Source: Kalaharituber pfeilii (Eukaryota > Ascomycota > Pezizomycetes > Pezizales > Pezizaceae). Taken from it: DNA of 64,000 nucleotides. Location: assembly GCA_015179045.1 (NCBI GenBank), contig WHUZ01000069.1, positions 186,001-250,000 of the forward strand. Direction: 5' to 3'. Under the pieces are notes generated by a model that saw only the letters and a list, made by a program, of their open reading frames with translations, was not told where the DNA came from and searched no databases. Both the position numbers and the translations under genes were made by a program. Below, piece after piece: positions 55,162 to 64,000 of this stretch; the stretch's first letter is position 1, and every line of letters begins with the position of its first letter.

Positions 55162-55884
55162 TGTCCTTGTGAGGGTCCTGCTGCGCGTCTTCTTGGATCC
55201 CGTGGGTGCCGCCGTAGGTGTAATCCGAGAACGCTCTGGCTCGGGTCGTGCGTTGGAATGTAGCGCAAGTATTTCTGCCCTTGAACACAGTACCGAGAAG
55301 CGCTGCCACCTCTGTAACTGCAATGGTCTTGGATACAAGTTTCGCACCAGCAAGCATCTCCCTCGTATTTGTATCAGCGGTTGCACTGGCAGCAGCAGCA
55401 GCTTCAGCTGGTGCGTAGACAAGGGAACCTTTGTCCCCCCGCCTATGCAGGTGGGGACATGAATGTGTTTTGCTTTTTATTTCTATTCTTTTTTTTGGGA
55501 GGGGGGGGGAGGGGGGGAGGAAAGTAGCTGAATACGAAGCTGGGAATCTTTGGGGAGGGGGGAGGGGGGGGGAAGGTAGCTGAATACGAAGCTGGGAATC
55601 TTTGGGGATAGAGGGCACGGGGAGCTGAATACGAAGCTGGGAAATGAGGGATGAGGAGCGGGTATCCACTCGATTGGACACGGGCTGCAGAGTGACGATG
55701 CTGGATAGGACAAAGTGAGGCTGTGAGCGCTGATTACCTGGCACAATTCAGAGATAACACTCCACTCATGCGCTACTCTCAATCGGAGATTTCGCCGCAT
55801 CGCATGGGGAGTTTCAATTATATGCATGTTATAAGAAATGAAGGACCTGCAGCGCTTTAAAGCAAGTGAAGCAAAGACAAAAAC
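55162..55884. other. FPGS upstream region
   Basis: The minus-strand frame of FPGS stays open to about 55422 without an ATG. Further out is the GGGGAGGGGGG-rich tandem repeat at 55519-55650. No other gene is supported. Confidence 0.4.
55519..55650. repeat. Tandem repeat of about 53 bp, three units
   Basis: Three units share AGCTGAATACGAAGCTGGGA; the first two also share ATCTTTGGGGA and are separated by G-rich runs. Confidence 0.8.
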
Positions 55885-56515
55885 GATGTATCTATTATGT
55901 ACTCGGGGTCAAGGGTAAGTCTTCAGAAGCGCTATGCACTGCATTGCCAAGCCTCCTCTAGGTAACGCGATGTGGACAATAACACAAATTAACTGTAATT
56001 TAGACGTGTCGCTAAACACATAACTGTCAACAGAGGTATATTACCGGTACACACATAAGTTACAGCAGCAATGAAGCTACGAAGAACCCGAAAAGATTAT
56101 TTTGGCAGTCCGAGCAAGTTCCGGAATAGAGAGACTATACGAGGTGAGCGTCTTAGAATTATTACACTACGTAACGATGCAAATCAGCTGTCGGATTAAG
56201 GACATGGAGGTACTGAAGAAAAAGCTACAAGAGGAATGAGAAAAAATAATGAAGAAGAGGTTGCTGTCATCAGTTAGGAGTATTCCAAATAGACTCTGAG
56301 TTATTATTGCTGCTGGTGGGGCTGCGATACCTTATTAATTTAATGATAGAAGTTTTTGTATATAAATCTCATATAAAAGTTCTGAAGACTTTTGTTCGAT
56401 TATTCATGCTATATTGCGTTGCTATAGGGCATCTGTAAGACACCTAGTTATGCAGCTTATATGCATCTGAAAACTAACCCTGACCCTCAAGTACTGAGCC
56501 TAGCACCAAGAAAAA
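55885..56515. repeat. Inverted repeat, less mutated arm
   Basis: Aligns in reverse complement with about 57690-58310 over roughly 620 bp. This arm keeps C and G at most positions where the other has T and A. No open frame or family is recognised. Confidence 0.85.
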
Positions 56516-56891
56516 AGCATAGTACTATTACAGAAAAAAATTCATTGAATTACTTAAATGCCAATTATATTTAATGCTAGTAATTGTCTCTTCTTATAGT
56601 ATAGTTCCATTTTGGTTTAGGTAACTGCATTCTATTAGCTCCTTACTACAATCATATATATGCTATATCTTAGTAGCAACTACACCAGATACCCCTAAAT
56701 ATAGTATAATATAGTGACTTAGAAGTATAATAAGTATATATTTATATGCATGTTATAAAGTATAGTAAGTCTGGTAATAGTATAGTATAATAAATATATA
56801 TAGCATAGTAGAAGATTGAATACAGTAAAGATTGAGAGTGAATTAGTACAGAAGGAGTTAGAAAAGAGGTACAAGAGAAGAAGTATAATAG

Positions 56892-57657
56892 TGTAACAAT
56901 CCAACCCGGACCCCTCGCCCCAGACCCTCCAGCTCCGGTCCTATACTGGCAACCAACGTACTACTCGCCAGTACTCGTACACGTGCAGCTGACCCTGACA
57001 CCCTTGCAATTCGCCGCACTCCTTCTAGCACTCCGATATATATCCCTGTACCTGTGAGCACGCTTAAGCGACATGGCCGCCAGCATCCCGGTCATTGCTT
57101 AACAACCCGAACCGAAGAACCTGCCAGAACCTGCTAGAAGAACCCGGATCCCCAGAACCCGGCGGAAAGCCGCAGAACCCGCCAGAAAGCCATAGAACCT
57201 GCCGGAAGCCATAGACCCTGCCGGAAAGCCGTAGAATCTGCTGGAAACAGGTATCGCCGAGCTTATTCCCGGATATTCTTGACGCTTCTTCCTGCTTCCA
57301 GTCATTCCTTGGTCACCCATGTACTTCCTGTCGTTTCCTTTGTTTTCCATGTACTTCTAGTCGCTTCTCGGTTTTCCATGTACTTCGTTTGTTTGCTTGT
57401 TTGCTTGTTTGCTTGTTTGCCTGGATTTTCCACCGAGGGTTTTCTATAAAGAGGCCCTCCTCCCTCCTCCCTCTTGCTTCTCCACGCAACAACTTGTTTC
57501 CTACCCAAGTTGTGTATCTAGCCTTTTAATACATCTACGTCTCGATATCTCATAGTCCCGACCGCCTCTGCCTCCGCCTCCACCGTGACCTCGCCTCGGC
57601 GCCCGCCGCCTACCCCGTACCCAGATCCTGTACCCTGACCCGGACCTGTTCATTACA
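56892..57657. mobile_element. Solo LTR (766 bp)
   Basis: Begins TGTAACAATCC and ends TTCATTACA, with perfect 5-bp duplications AATAG at 56887-56891 and 57658-57662. It contains four TTTGCTTG-type units (57387-57420) and a TATAAAG box at 57445-57451. No internal retroelement sequence remains, as after recombination between LTRs. It is GC-richer than its surroundings and is not related in sequence to the gypsy LTR at 7387. Confidence 0.9.
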
Positions 57658-57689
57658 AATAGTATAGAGGGCCTCATAGTCAGGAGGCT

Positions 57690-58310
57690 AGTTACTACTA
57701 GTTAGTATATACTTAAGAGTCAGAGTTAGTCTTCAAATATATAAGAGCTATATAATTGTACATCTTATAAATACTCTATTATATTACAATATAGTATAAA
57801 TAATTATATAAAAGTCTTCAAAACTTTTATATAGGATTTATATACAAAAACTTCTATTATTAAATATTACAGCTCTACTAGTAGCAATAATAGTTTAGAG
57901 TCTATTTAGTATACTTTTAACTAATAATAGCAACCTCTTCTTTATTATTTTTTCTTATTTCTTTTATAGCTTTTTCTTCAGTATCTCTATATTCTTAATT
58001 CAATAGCAGATTTATATTATTATATAGTATAATAATTCTAAAATACTTGTCTTATATAGTCTCTCTATTCTAAAACTTACTTAAACTACTAAAATAATCT
58101 TCTTGGATTCTTTATAGCTTTATTATTACTGTAACTTATATACATACTAGTAATATAGCTCTATTAATATCTATATATTTAGTAATATATCTAAATTATA
58201 GTTAATTTGTATTATTATCTATATCATATTACTTAGAAAAGACTTAGTAATATAATGCATAGTATTTCTAAAGGCTTACTCTTGACTCTAAGTACTAAGT
58301 AGTAGATAGT
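57690..58310. repeat. Inverted repeat, RIP-scarred arm
   Basis: Reverse complement of 55885-56515 with transitions almost only towards A and T. For example TGCACTGCATTGCCAAGCC on the left corresponds to TGCATTATATTACTAAGTC here. TpA is very frequent. Confidence 0.85.
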
Positions 58311-59288
58311 CTAATAAATAGCCTTCTAGTACTAAAAGGTACTATACTTACTAAACACATCTACTACTAAAACTGTGACAACTTTTCTACTTATAAGTAT
58401 CTCAATAACTACAATACTATTTATCAATCTACTTTATATAATTAGTAGATAAAGAGGTAATCTTTGCTATCTAGTACTTCTTCTTTACTAAAGTTGTAGA
58501 TGTAATAGAATTATAGCTTGTCATATTTCTATTGTTAGTGGTATTTATTTATATATGATTCTTATATAAAATATTTGTAATACTAGAATATAGTTCTACT
58601 CTTCAATAATAATTACAATAGCTATGATATTATATATTAAGATTTACCTAAAGAGGTATAGTAAAGTACTATATTTAATTTGCTTTGATTTATTTAACTA
58701 TTAACTTTTGAGACTTGTACTTATACAAATAGTTTTTATAATAGCTATATAAAGTATATTAATACTATTATAGTTGTTAAGATACTAAGTATAGTAGTTG
58801 TATAGTTTTGGTAGTAAATATATCTAGGAAAGTAATAAACCACAGTAGCTATGAATCATGGCAAAAGAAAACTGAATCCCCTCTAATGGTCAACTAAATA
58901 AAGGTCTCAAAAATGAAAAATAAAAAAAAACCCAGAAACAAATCCTATTAAACAAGGCAAAAGAAACTATATAGTCTTAAATAGCAAAGATACAATTATG
59001 AATGAATCTGCTCACTCAAGCAGTGATACTTTATTCACTACCCTACTTTTCTGAAGCATTACTCTCTGCCCTCCTTCACATTGGCAAAAAAATAAATCGC
59101 TCTGAAGTGCCTAAGGTCGTGAAAATTTTACAAGCGCCTCGTATACCCTGGATGCATTTCACCTCTTCTCAGTCCCATATCATACTAAAAGGGAAATCCA
59201 TGGCGTTATTTTGTACTACTGGTGGCCAATTATGTTTTAGCGGCAACCTGATACTACAGTCTATCCTTACTATAACAAAAACCAAAAA
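58311..59288. other. AT-rich, probably RIP-affected DNA
   Basis: Very AT- and TpA-rich without open frames. It most likely continues the same degraded repeat. Base composition rises near 58840, before the large repeat. Confidence 0.5.
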
Positions 59289-59848
59289 CATCAGCAATAA
59301 CGAAAATGCGTCCTGACGTATGGGCGCAGCGTCCTGACAATTGGATACGTCCCATGCATTAGTGCATCCTAACGTCCTTTTGACTACGCCTGGCATCCTG
59401 ATGCCTCGCTAACTCCGTCCGGCATCCTGATACCTTGCTGACTACAGTATGCCCGGCATCCTGATGCCTCGTTAACTATGCCCGGCACCCTGATGCCTCG
59501 CTAACTACGCCCGGCATCCTGATACCTCACTCACTACGCCCGACACTCTGACACTTCGGCAGCTTCGCCAGTATCCTGGTGTCTCGCTTACTAGGCCTGG
59601 TGTCCTGATGCCCAAGAATGACAAATGACATTATCGATGAGGCAACCGACGCACCATGTCAGATATTCACATTGGATACCTGCCCTACTATGGCGAATAG
59701 CGCCAAGCGGGGTACGTGAAAATACGTCGGATACCTCATGATATGTCAAATGTGCCCAACATCTCATGCACGCACTCATTTATACTATATGTTCAATATG
59801 TCCTATATCTCATGCATACAATCAATATGTGTAATATACCTAACATCT

Positions 59849-59904
59849 TTTTTTTTTTTTTTTTTTCACGTGACCCCGCTTGTAGCTGTTCGCCATGGCA
59901 GGGC
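59849..59904 (-). mobile_element. Tail A short retroposon (56 bp)
   Basis: T run, then reversed tail A. The 12-bp duplications TACCTAACATCT lie at 59837-59848 and 59905-59916. Confidence 0.92.
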
Positions 59905-60330
59905 TACCTAACATCTGATTCACGCAATCAAATGTGTAATTCTACGCAACATCTCATGCACACAGTAATATATTCTCAATATCTAATTCACATGGGCGAT
60001 ATGTTTAAGACGTTTCAATATACTCAATATGCCCAATATCTTATGCACGTAGGCAGAGAGTGAATTCCCACTCCGGGTCGGGGGAATTGACCGCTTTTTC
60101 AGATGTGCACGCTCAATACTGTATGCTCGATATATGCTCAATTGGCCTGGACACATTGAATCCAACAGGCCAGGCCAGGCCAGGCCAACCGAAGGCCTGG
60201 ACTGGCCTGGACCGTGAAATTCTGGGCCTGGCCTGGCCTGAACAATCAGGCCAGGCCGTGAGGGCCGCCTGGACCGGCCCAGGCGGCCTGAAACAATCAG
60301 GCCAATCAGGCCGGTCCAGGCCGGTCCAGG

Positions 60331-60758
60331 AGAGCACTCACAAATTACACATGGCTGCGGACTGGAAAAGGCGGAGCTATGTGGAGGAGGATGGTCAGTG
60401 GCGAGGAGGTACAATGTACATGTGGCGAGGCATGGAGTGCTGAGCATGTGGTGTTCAGGTGCACCGAACTGGAGCGACCCCAGAGGAAGGACAAAGATGG
60501 GGCGCATGTCACCTGGCAGTCCTGGGAGGACCTAGAGGAGAAAGGGCGGAAGCAAGAAGGTGTGGAGGGCGACCCGGTCGAGTACTGGTTTGCCTGCCTC
60601 GATCTGGGGTAGCCGGGGACGGAGAGCACTGAGTGCTCAAGATGTGCATGTAGATTCCGTAGTTAGGTGTTCCAAACCTGGCCCGGGTATATGGGTCCCT
60701 GCCATAGGCTGATAGCCTGTATGCGGGGTTACGTGAATAAAAAAAAAAAAAAAAAAAA
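60331..60758 (+). mobile_element. 5'-truncated second LINE (LINE2), copy 2
   Basis: Aligns with 10430-10942. It has the C-terminal ORF2 end, the 3' UTR, the tail CCCTGCCATAGGC ... ATGCGGGGTTACGTGA and poly(A). GGCCGGTCCAGG precedes and follows it (60319-60330 and 60759-60770), but the site is itself repetitive. The inner hairpin arms AGGCT and AGCCT are perfect. Confidence 0.85.
60345..60612 (+). pseudogene. LINE2 ORF2 C-terminal end
   Basis: The frame gives RRMVSGEEVQCTCGEAWSAE, then HVVFRCTELERPQRKDKDGA, and ends EYWFACLDLG at TAG 60610-60612. It shows the same CxC...H...C knuckle as at 10419-10640 and is better preserved, so it defines the true end of this ORF2. The upstream catalytic domains are missing. 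Confidence 0.75.
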
Positions 60759-61256
60759 GGCCGGTCCAGGCCAACCAGGCCGGTCCAGGCCAATCAGGCC
60801 GGTCCAGGCCATTCAGGCCAGTCCAGGCCGACCAGGCCATTTACGTAAATTCAAGCGATTTTGCAATTTAACCCAGGTGAATTAGATTTTAATAGTCCTG
60901 GATATTTCCACTATCAGTAATTGACAGTTCCGCATCAGGTATCATCATCGAAGAACTGAGTCCAGTCTGTTGTATTATCTGGAAGGTCCATCATTTCTAA
61001 AATATTTCTTAGTATATATACTTGAATACAAAGTGTGATACATAGTTGACAAAAGTCGTAGACCGCTGCTGTTTAAAATTCTAGACATATGGGAGATTCT
61101 ACTCATTTAAATACTCAAACAATCTGGTAAATGCTGGCCTCAATTCACCTGGATAGCTGTGGAGTGATTCGTTTAATCGGCCTGAACCGGCCTGAATGGC
61201 CTGATTCATGTGGATCAGGCCGGTCCAGGCCACTGAGAATACCGGCCTGGCCTGTT

Positions 61257-61292
61257 TTTTTTTTTTTTTAATATCATTGATCGCTTGCCGCT
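61257..61292 (-). mobile_element. Ultra-short tail B retroposon (36 bp)
   Basis: T13 plus the last 22 nt of tail B (minus strand GCGGCAAGCGATCAATGATATT). Perfect 13-bp duplications GGCCTGGCCTGTT lie at 61244-61256 and 61293-61305. Confidence 0.92.
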
Positions 61293-61413
61293 GGCCTGGC
61301 CTGTTGGATTCATTGCCTGGACAGCGGTTAATTATTTCCATTTGACAACATCGCAGTATGAGGTGCCCTCTTAGGACATTTCTGAATTGAGATGAAGTTT
61401 ACATTGTTGCAAA

Positions 61414-61453
61414 TCTCGCCATAGCGGCACGCGAGTAATAATACAACAAAAAC
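61414..61453 (+). mobile_element. Tail B copy with shortened hairpin
   Basis: TCTCGCCATAGCGGCAC, then GCGAGTAATAATAC and an A-rich end. The inner hairpin is deleted while CTCGC and GCGAG remain. The homologous site in the left repeat (about 3615-3630) is empty. Confidence 0.7.
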
Positions 61454-61769
61454 AAAGGGGCTCCAGTTGTTGGTCGCTTGGGCCACTCCAGCCGTTGGAT
61501 ATTATGTTACACCAGTCAGCCTCAAAACTACACTGGGATGATGCAACCAGACTGAGCATGATGAACTGTTGATCAGTATGCTTCCAGGTTGCCAGTTAAC
61601 ACTGCCCGGAATTACCCTTCATGGTCTGAGGTCTGAGCTGAGACCTCACTGGCAAGGCACGCTGAAAATAACAGAGTGTTCTTTGATGCGAAAATGCAAC
61701 AAGTGCGGCAGAGTAGATGGCCTGAGAAGTGCTACATACTCCTATCAACAAACCCCTTTCCTTGCCGCA

Positions 61770-62925
61770 GAGTGAGCTCAATTTTACAGGTATGACAGTG
61801 CTGAATTCAACAGGTATGGCAGGCCTCCCTCGGTGGTGGGAGATGTGGCAGAATGAACCGAATTTGACACCATGTCAAGTCCCATATGATGGCATGAGAT
61901 ATGGCAGAATGAGCCGAATTTGACAGGTATGAGAGGTTCTATATGTGAGATGTGGCAGAATGAGCTCAATTTACACGTATGTCAGGTTGTAGCAACATGA
62001 GCTGAATTTGACAGGTACGGCAGGTCTTCCTTGACGGCGCGCGATGAGCCAACATGAGCTCAATTTCACAGGCATGGTGCATCTCCCTTGACGGCGCGAG
62101 AGCTGGCAGAATGTGTTCAATTTAACAGGTATGGCAAGTATCTCTCGACGGCAAGCAATGAGGCAACATCAGCTGAATTTGACAGGTATGACAGGTCCCT
62201 GTTGATGGCACGAGATGTGATAAAATGAGCTCAATTTAACAGGTTATTCAGGTCTATTTCCACCATGCAAGATGTAGCAGGATGAGCCGAATTTGACAGG
62301 TATGAGAGGTCCTATGCGACGGTGCGAGAGATGGCAGAAGCTCATTTTAACATATATGTCAGGTCCTACACGATGGCATGAGATGTGGCAATATGAGCTG
62401 AATTTGACAGGTACGCCACGTCTCCGTCGACGGCGCGTGATGTGGCAGAATGAGCTCAATTTAATAGGTATGGCAGGCCTCTCTCGACGGCAGGCGATGA
62501 GGCAACATGAGCTGAATTTGACAGGTATAACAGGTCCCTCTTGAAGGCACGAGATGTGGTAGAATGAGCTTGATTTAACAGCTTATTTAGGTCTATTTCT
62601 ACGGTGCGCGATGTGGCAGAATGAGCTCAATTTACAGGTATTGCAGGCCCATTTCCACCTTGCGAGATGTGGCAGAATGAGCCGAATTTCACTGGTATGA
62701 CAAGTCCTATACAATGGTGCGAGGTAAGGCAGAATGAGCTCAATTTGACAGGTATAACAGGACCAATACAATGGCGAAATTTACGGCAGGATGAGCTCAA
62801 TTTAACAGGATATCCAGGTTTATTTCCACCATGCGAGGGGTGACAGAATGAGTCGAAATTGAGAGATACGGCAGGCTCTATGCGACGGCGCGGGATGTAC
62901 TAGAATGAGCTCAATTTACAGGTAT
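61770..62925. repeat. 57-bp minisatellite array, right copy
   Basis: About 20 units related to those at 2320-3260, in the opposite orientation (GTGGCAGAATGAGCTCAATT). The array is longer than the left one by about four units. Confidence 0.85.
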
Positions 62926-63064
62926 GGGGTTGTTCGAGGGTGTAATCTGCGGCGGGGTGAGAACGTGCGGGAGCAGCAGTATTGGCATGGAATGGTGGAA
63001 TGATGAATGAGCACCTGTATAGAGAGGATAGCTAGTTATTAATGAATAAACAATTGCTTGTCAA

Positions 63065-63126
63065 CCCTCGCCATAGCCCGTAGGGCGGCATGCGAGTAAT
63101 GAAATTAAAAAAAAAAAAAAAAAAAA
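63065..63126 (+). mobile_element. Tail B short retroposon (62 bp)
   Basis: CCCTCGCCATAGCCCGTAGG, then GCGGCATGCGAG and poly(A). The 13-bp duplications AATTGCTTGTCAA lie at 63052-63064 and 63127-63139. The left large repeat shows the empty site near 2153-2172. Confidence 0.93.
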
Positions 63127-63522
63127 AATTGCTTGTCAAACATGATATGGCGCGGTAGAATGAAATCTGAAATCTGTGCAATAAGGGCGGGAGGCGCGAG
63201 TAGCCGACTGCTAATTCAGGTCACATTTGAGGATGTAGTCCATATTTGATAACGTAGAGCAGAGTTGATAACGCAGTGAATATCAGGCCGTAGTTGAGAA
63301 TGCAGTGAATATCAGGCCATAGTTGAGGACACATGATTAAAAAAGAGCCAAATTCCGGACGCCAGAGAAAATACTCAACGTTCAGGAGGACAGCTGACTT
63401 GGAAAGTCGTCCAGACGCAGCGTCGGAAAAGTTCTGTCACTGGGATAGGCGGTTGATGTCCCATGGCGTTAGTGCATCTGACGCATGTAACGCCTTGGGA
63501 CGCAAACTATTTTTTGCTGATG

Positions 63523-64000
63523 AATCTGGCACTTTTTTTTCATTATAGTAAGGTTTCATTATAGAATATTATAGTAAGATTAGTCATGTCCTTGGTAGCT
63601 AAATTTAGAAGCCCGAGTATCTAAGGAATTTATAGCAACAGATTTTAACTCTGTGATTTTCCTCCTTATAGAAATAACTAGAGAAGGAAAAAATTGAGAG
63701 TACAGAAGTATTAATTAGATACTATGTAGATATAAAAATCAATTATGTTGTTGAAGCAAAATTACCTACAAGGCCAAATCTTAGGTTAGAAAAGTAATAA
63801 TTATATAAAAAGAAGACTAGAGTTGCAAAAACAAAAAGAAACTCTATACACAGTTCAAACACATTTTATAATGAATCTAGTACAATCCAAGTATACTCTT
63901 TTTGATAGAATTAAGCTAAAACTAACTAGAGAGTTTCTATTTATACAATTAGTTAGTTCTTAATTAGTTATACATTCCACTAGCTATTTTTTATTATAGC
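63523..64000. other. AT-rich flank, possibly a decayed transposon
   Basis: Two CATTATAGTAAG-like repeats at 63540-63576 resemble the ends of pogo/Fot-type elements, but the partner end would lie outside the window. The rest is AT-rich with no open frame. Confidence 0.3.

Larger units (their letters stand above)
60159..61310. mobile_element. GGCCTGG-rich TIR element
   Basis: Terminal inverted repeats AATCCAACAGGCCAGGCC (60159-60176) and its complement ending at 61310, with 5-bp duplications CATTG at 60154-60158 and 61311-61315. Both subterminal regions are arrays of GGCCTGG/GGCCGGTCC units; the middle is AT-rich and non-coding. Without the nested LINE2 copy and the 36-bp retroposon it is about 0.66 kb. 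The left large repeat lacks it (around 3680-3740). The superfamily is not assigned. Confidence 0.75.
59289..63522 (-). repeat. Right copy of the large inverted repeat
   Basis: Reverse-complement partner of 1768-4989. It begins CATCAGCAATAACG and ends TTTTTTGCTGATG. It is longer because it holds a 1.15-kb GGCCTGG element (with a LINE2 copy and a 36-bp retroposon inside), a larger minisatellite and other tail copies. The copies look roughly 85-90 percent alike by eye in the best segments (for example 1785-2080 against 63200-63510). No flanking target duplication was found. Confidence 0.8.

Noticed and set aside
56692..56891. Minus-strand frame with repeated Leu/Tyr/Ile as a membrane protein
   Set aside because: It is AT-rich, TpA-rich sequence next to RIP-scarred DNA; the composition alone produces it.
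1768..63522. Whole interval as a Starship-type giant transposon
   Set aside because: No DUF3435 tyrosine-recombinase captain is seen at either end, and Starships do not carry 3-kb inverted termini.
1..64000. CRISPR arrays, rRNA genes, replication origins
   Set aside because: No regularly spaced short repeats with unique spacers, no rRNA-like segments, and no recognisable origin were found; the genome is eukaryotic.

Overview
The window looks like a chromosome segment of a filamentous ascomycete. The genes have short introns (about 50-130 nt) with GTAAGT, GTGCGT or GTATGT donors. There is a NACHT-ankyrin gene whose P-loop lies on a 25-nt microexon, and a repeat pair that differs in the directional C-to-T / G-to-A manner of repeat-induced point mutation (RIP). 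NACHT-ankyrin genes with microexons are known to be expanded in truffles and other Pezizomycetes, so a truffle-like fungus is my best guess. This is an inference, not an identification. More than half of the window is mobile DNA.

Layout. A repeat of 3-4 kb with internal minisatellites lies near each end in opposite orientation (1768-4989 and 59289-63522) and brackets about 54 kb. Inside the left copy comes a 5'-truncated Ty3/gypsy chromovirus with its 3' LTR (4983-7726), then a cluster of MITE and LINE pieces up to about 10.9 kb. Host genes follow: a secreted-type carboxylesterase (13765-15599, +), an F-box-like protein (19367-21115, -), a subtilase relic (27.3-27.7 kb), a NACHT-ankyrin STAND protein (28941-33077, -), an allantoate-permease-type MFS transporter (35826-37722, -), a small SMP/LEA-like protein (40382-40840, -), a conserved protein of unknown function (41621-43189, -), a ZZ-type zinc-finger protein (45019-46277, -) and folylpolyglutamate synthase (53354-55161, -). 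Between the last two sits a decayed LINE (48299 to about 52310, -) hit by several later insertions. The stretch 55.9-59.2 kb is AT-rich, holds the RIP-scarred inverted repeat, and surrounds an intact solo LTR.

The most striking theme is a swarm of about 25 very short retroposons. Each is the last 40-70 nt (rarely up to about 300 nt) of a LINE, followed by poly(A) and flanked by target-site duplications of about 9-15 bp. There are two tail types. Tail B is the 3' end of the LINE at 48-52 kb. Tail A resembles the 3' end of a second LINE (10341-10942 and 60331-60758). Both tails can fold into a nested double hairpin, and copies of tail B show paired compensatory changes in the stems. This suggests a conserved RNA element read by the LINE reverse transcriptase. 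The smallest copies keep only about 21 nt of the tail.

The host genes do not form a pathway or cluster. Three of them (carboxylesterase, NACHT-ankyrin, FPGS) carry exactly one single-base frameshift in an otherwise coherent model, two of these in homopolymers, so assembly error must be considered before calling them pseudogenes. I saw no tRNA, rRNA, CRISPR, Starship captain or secondary-metabolite core gene.
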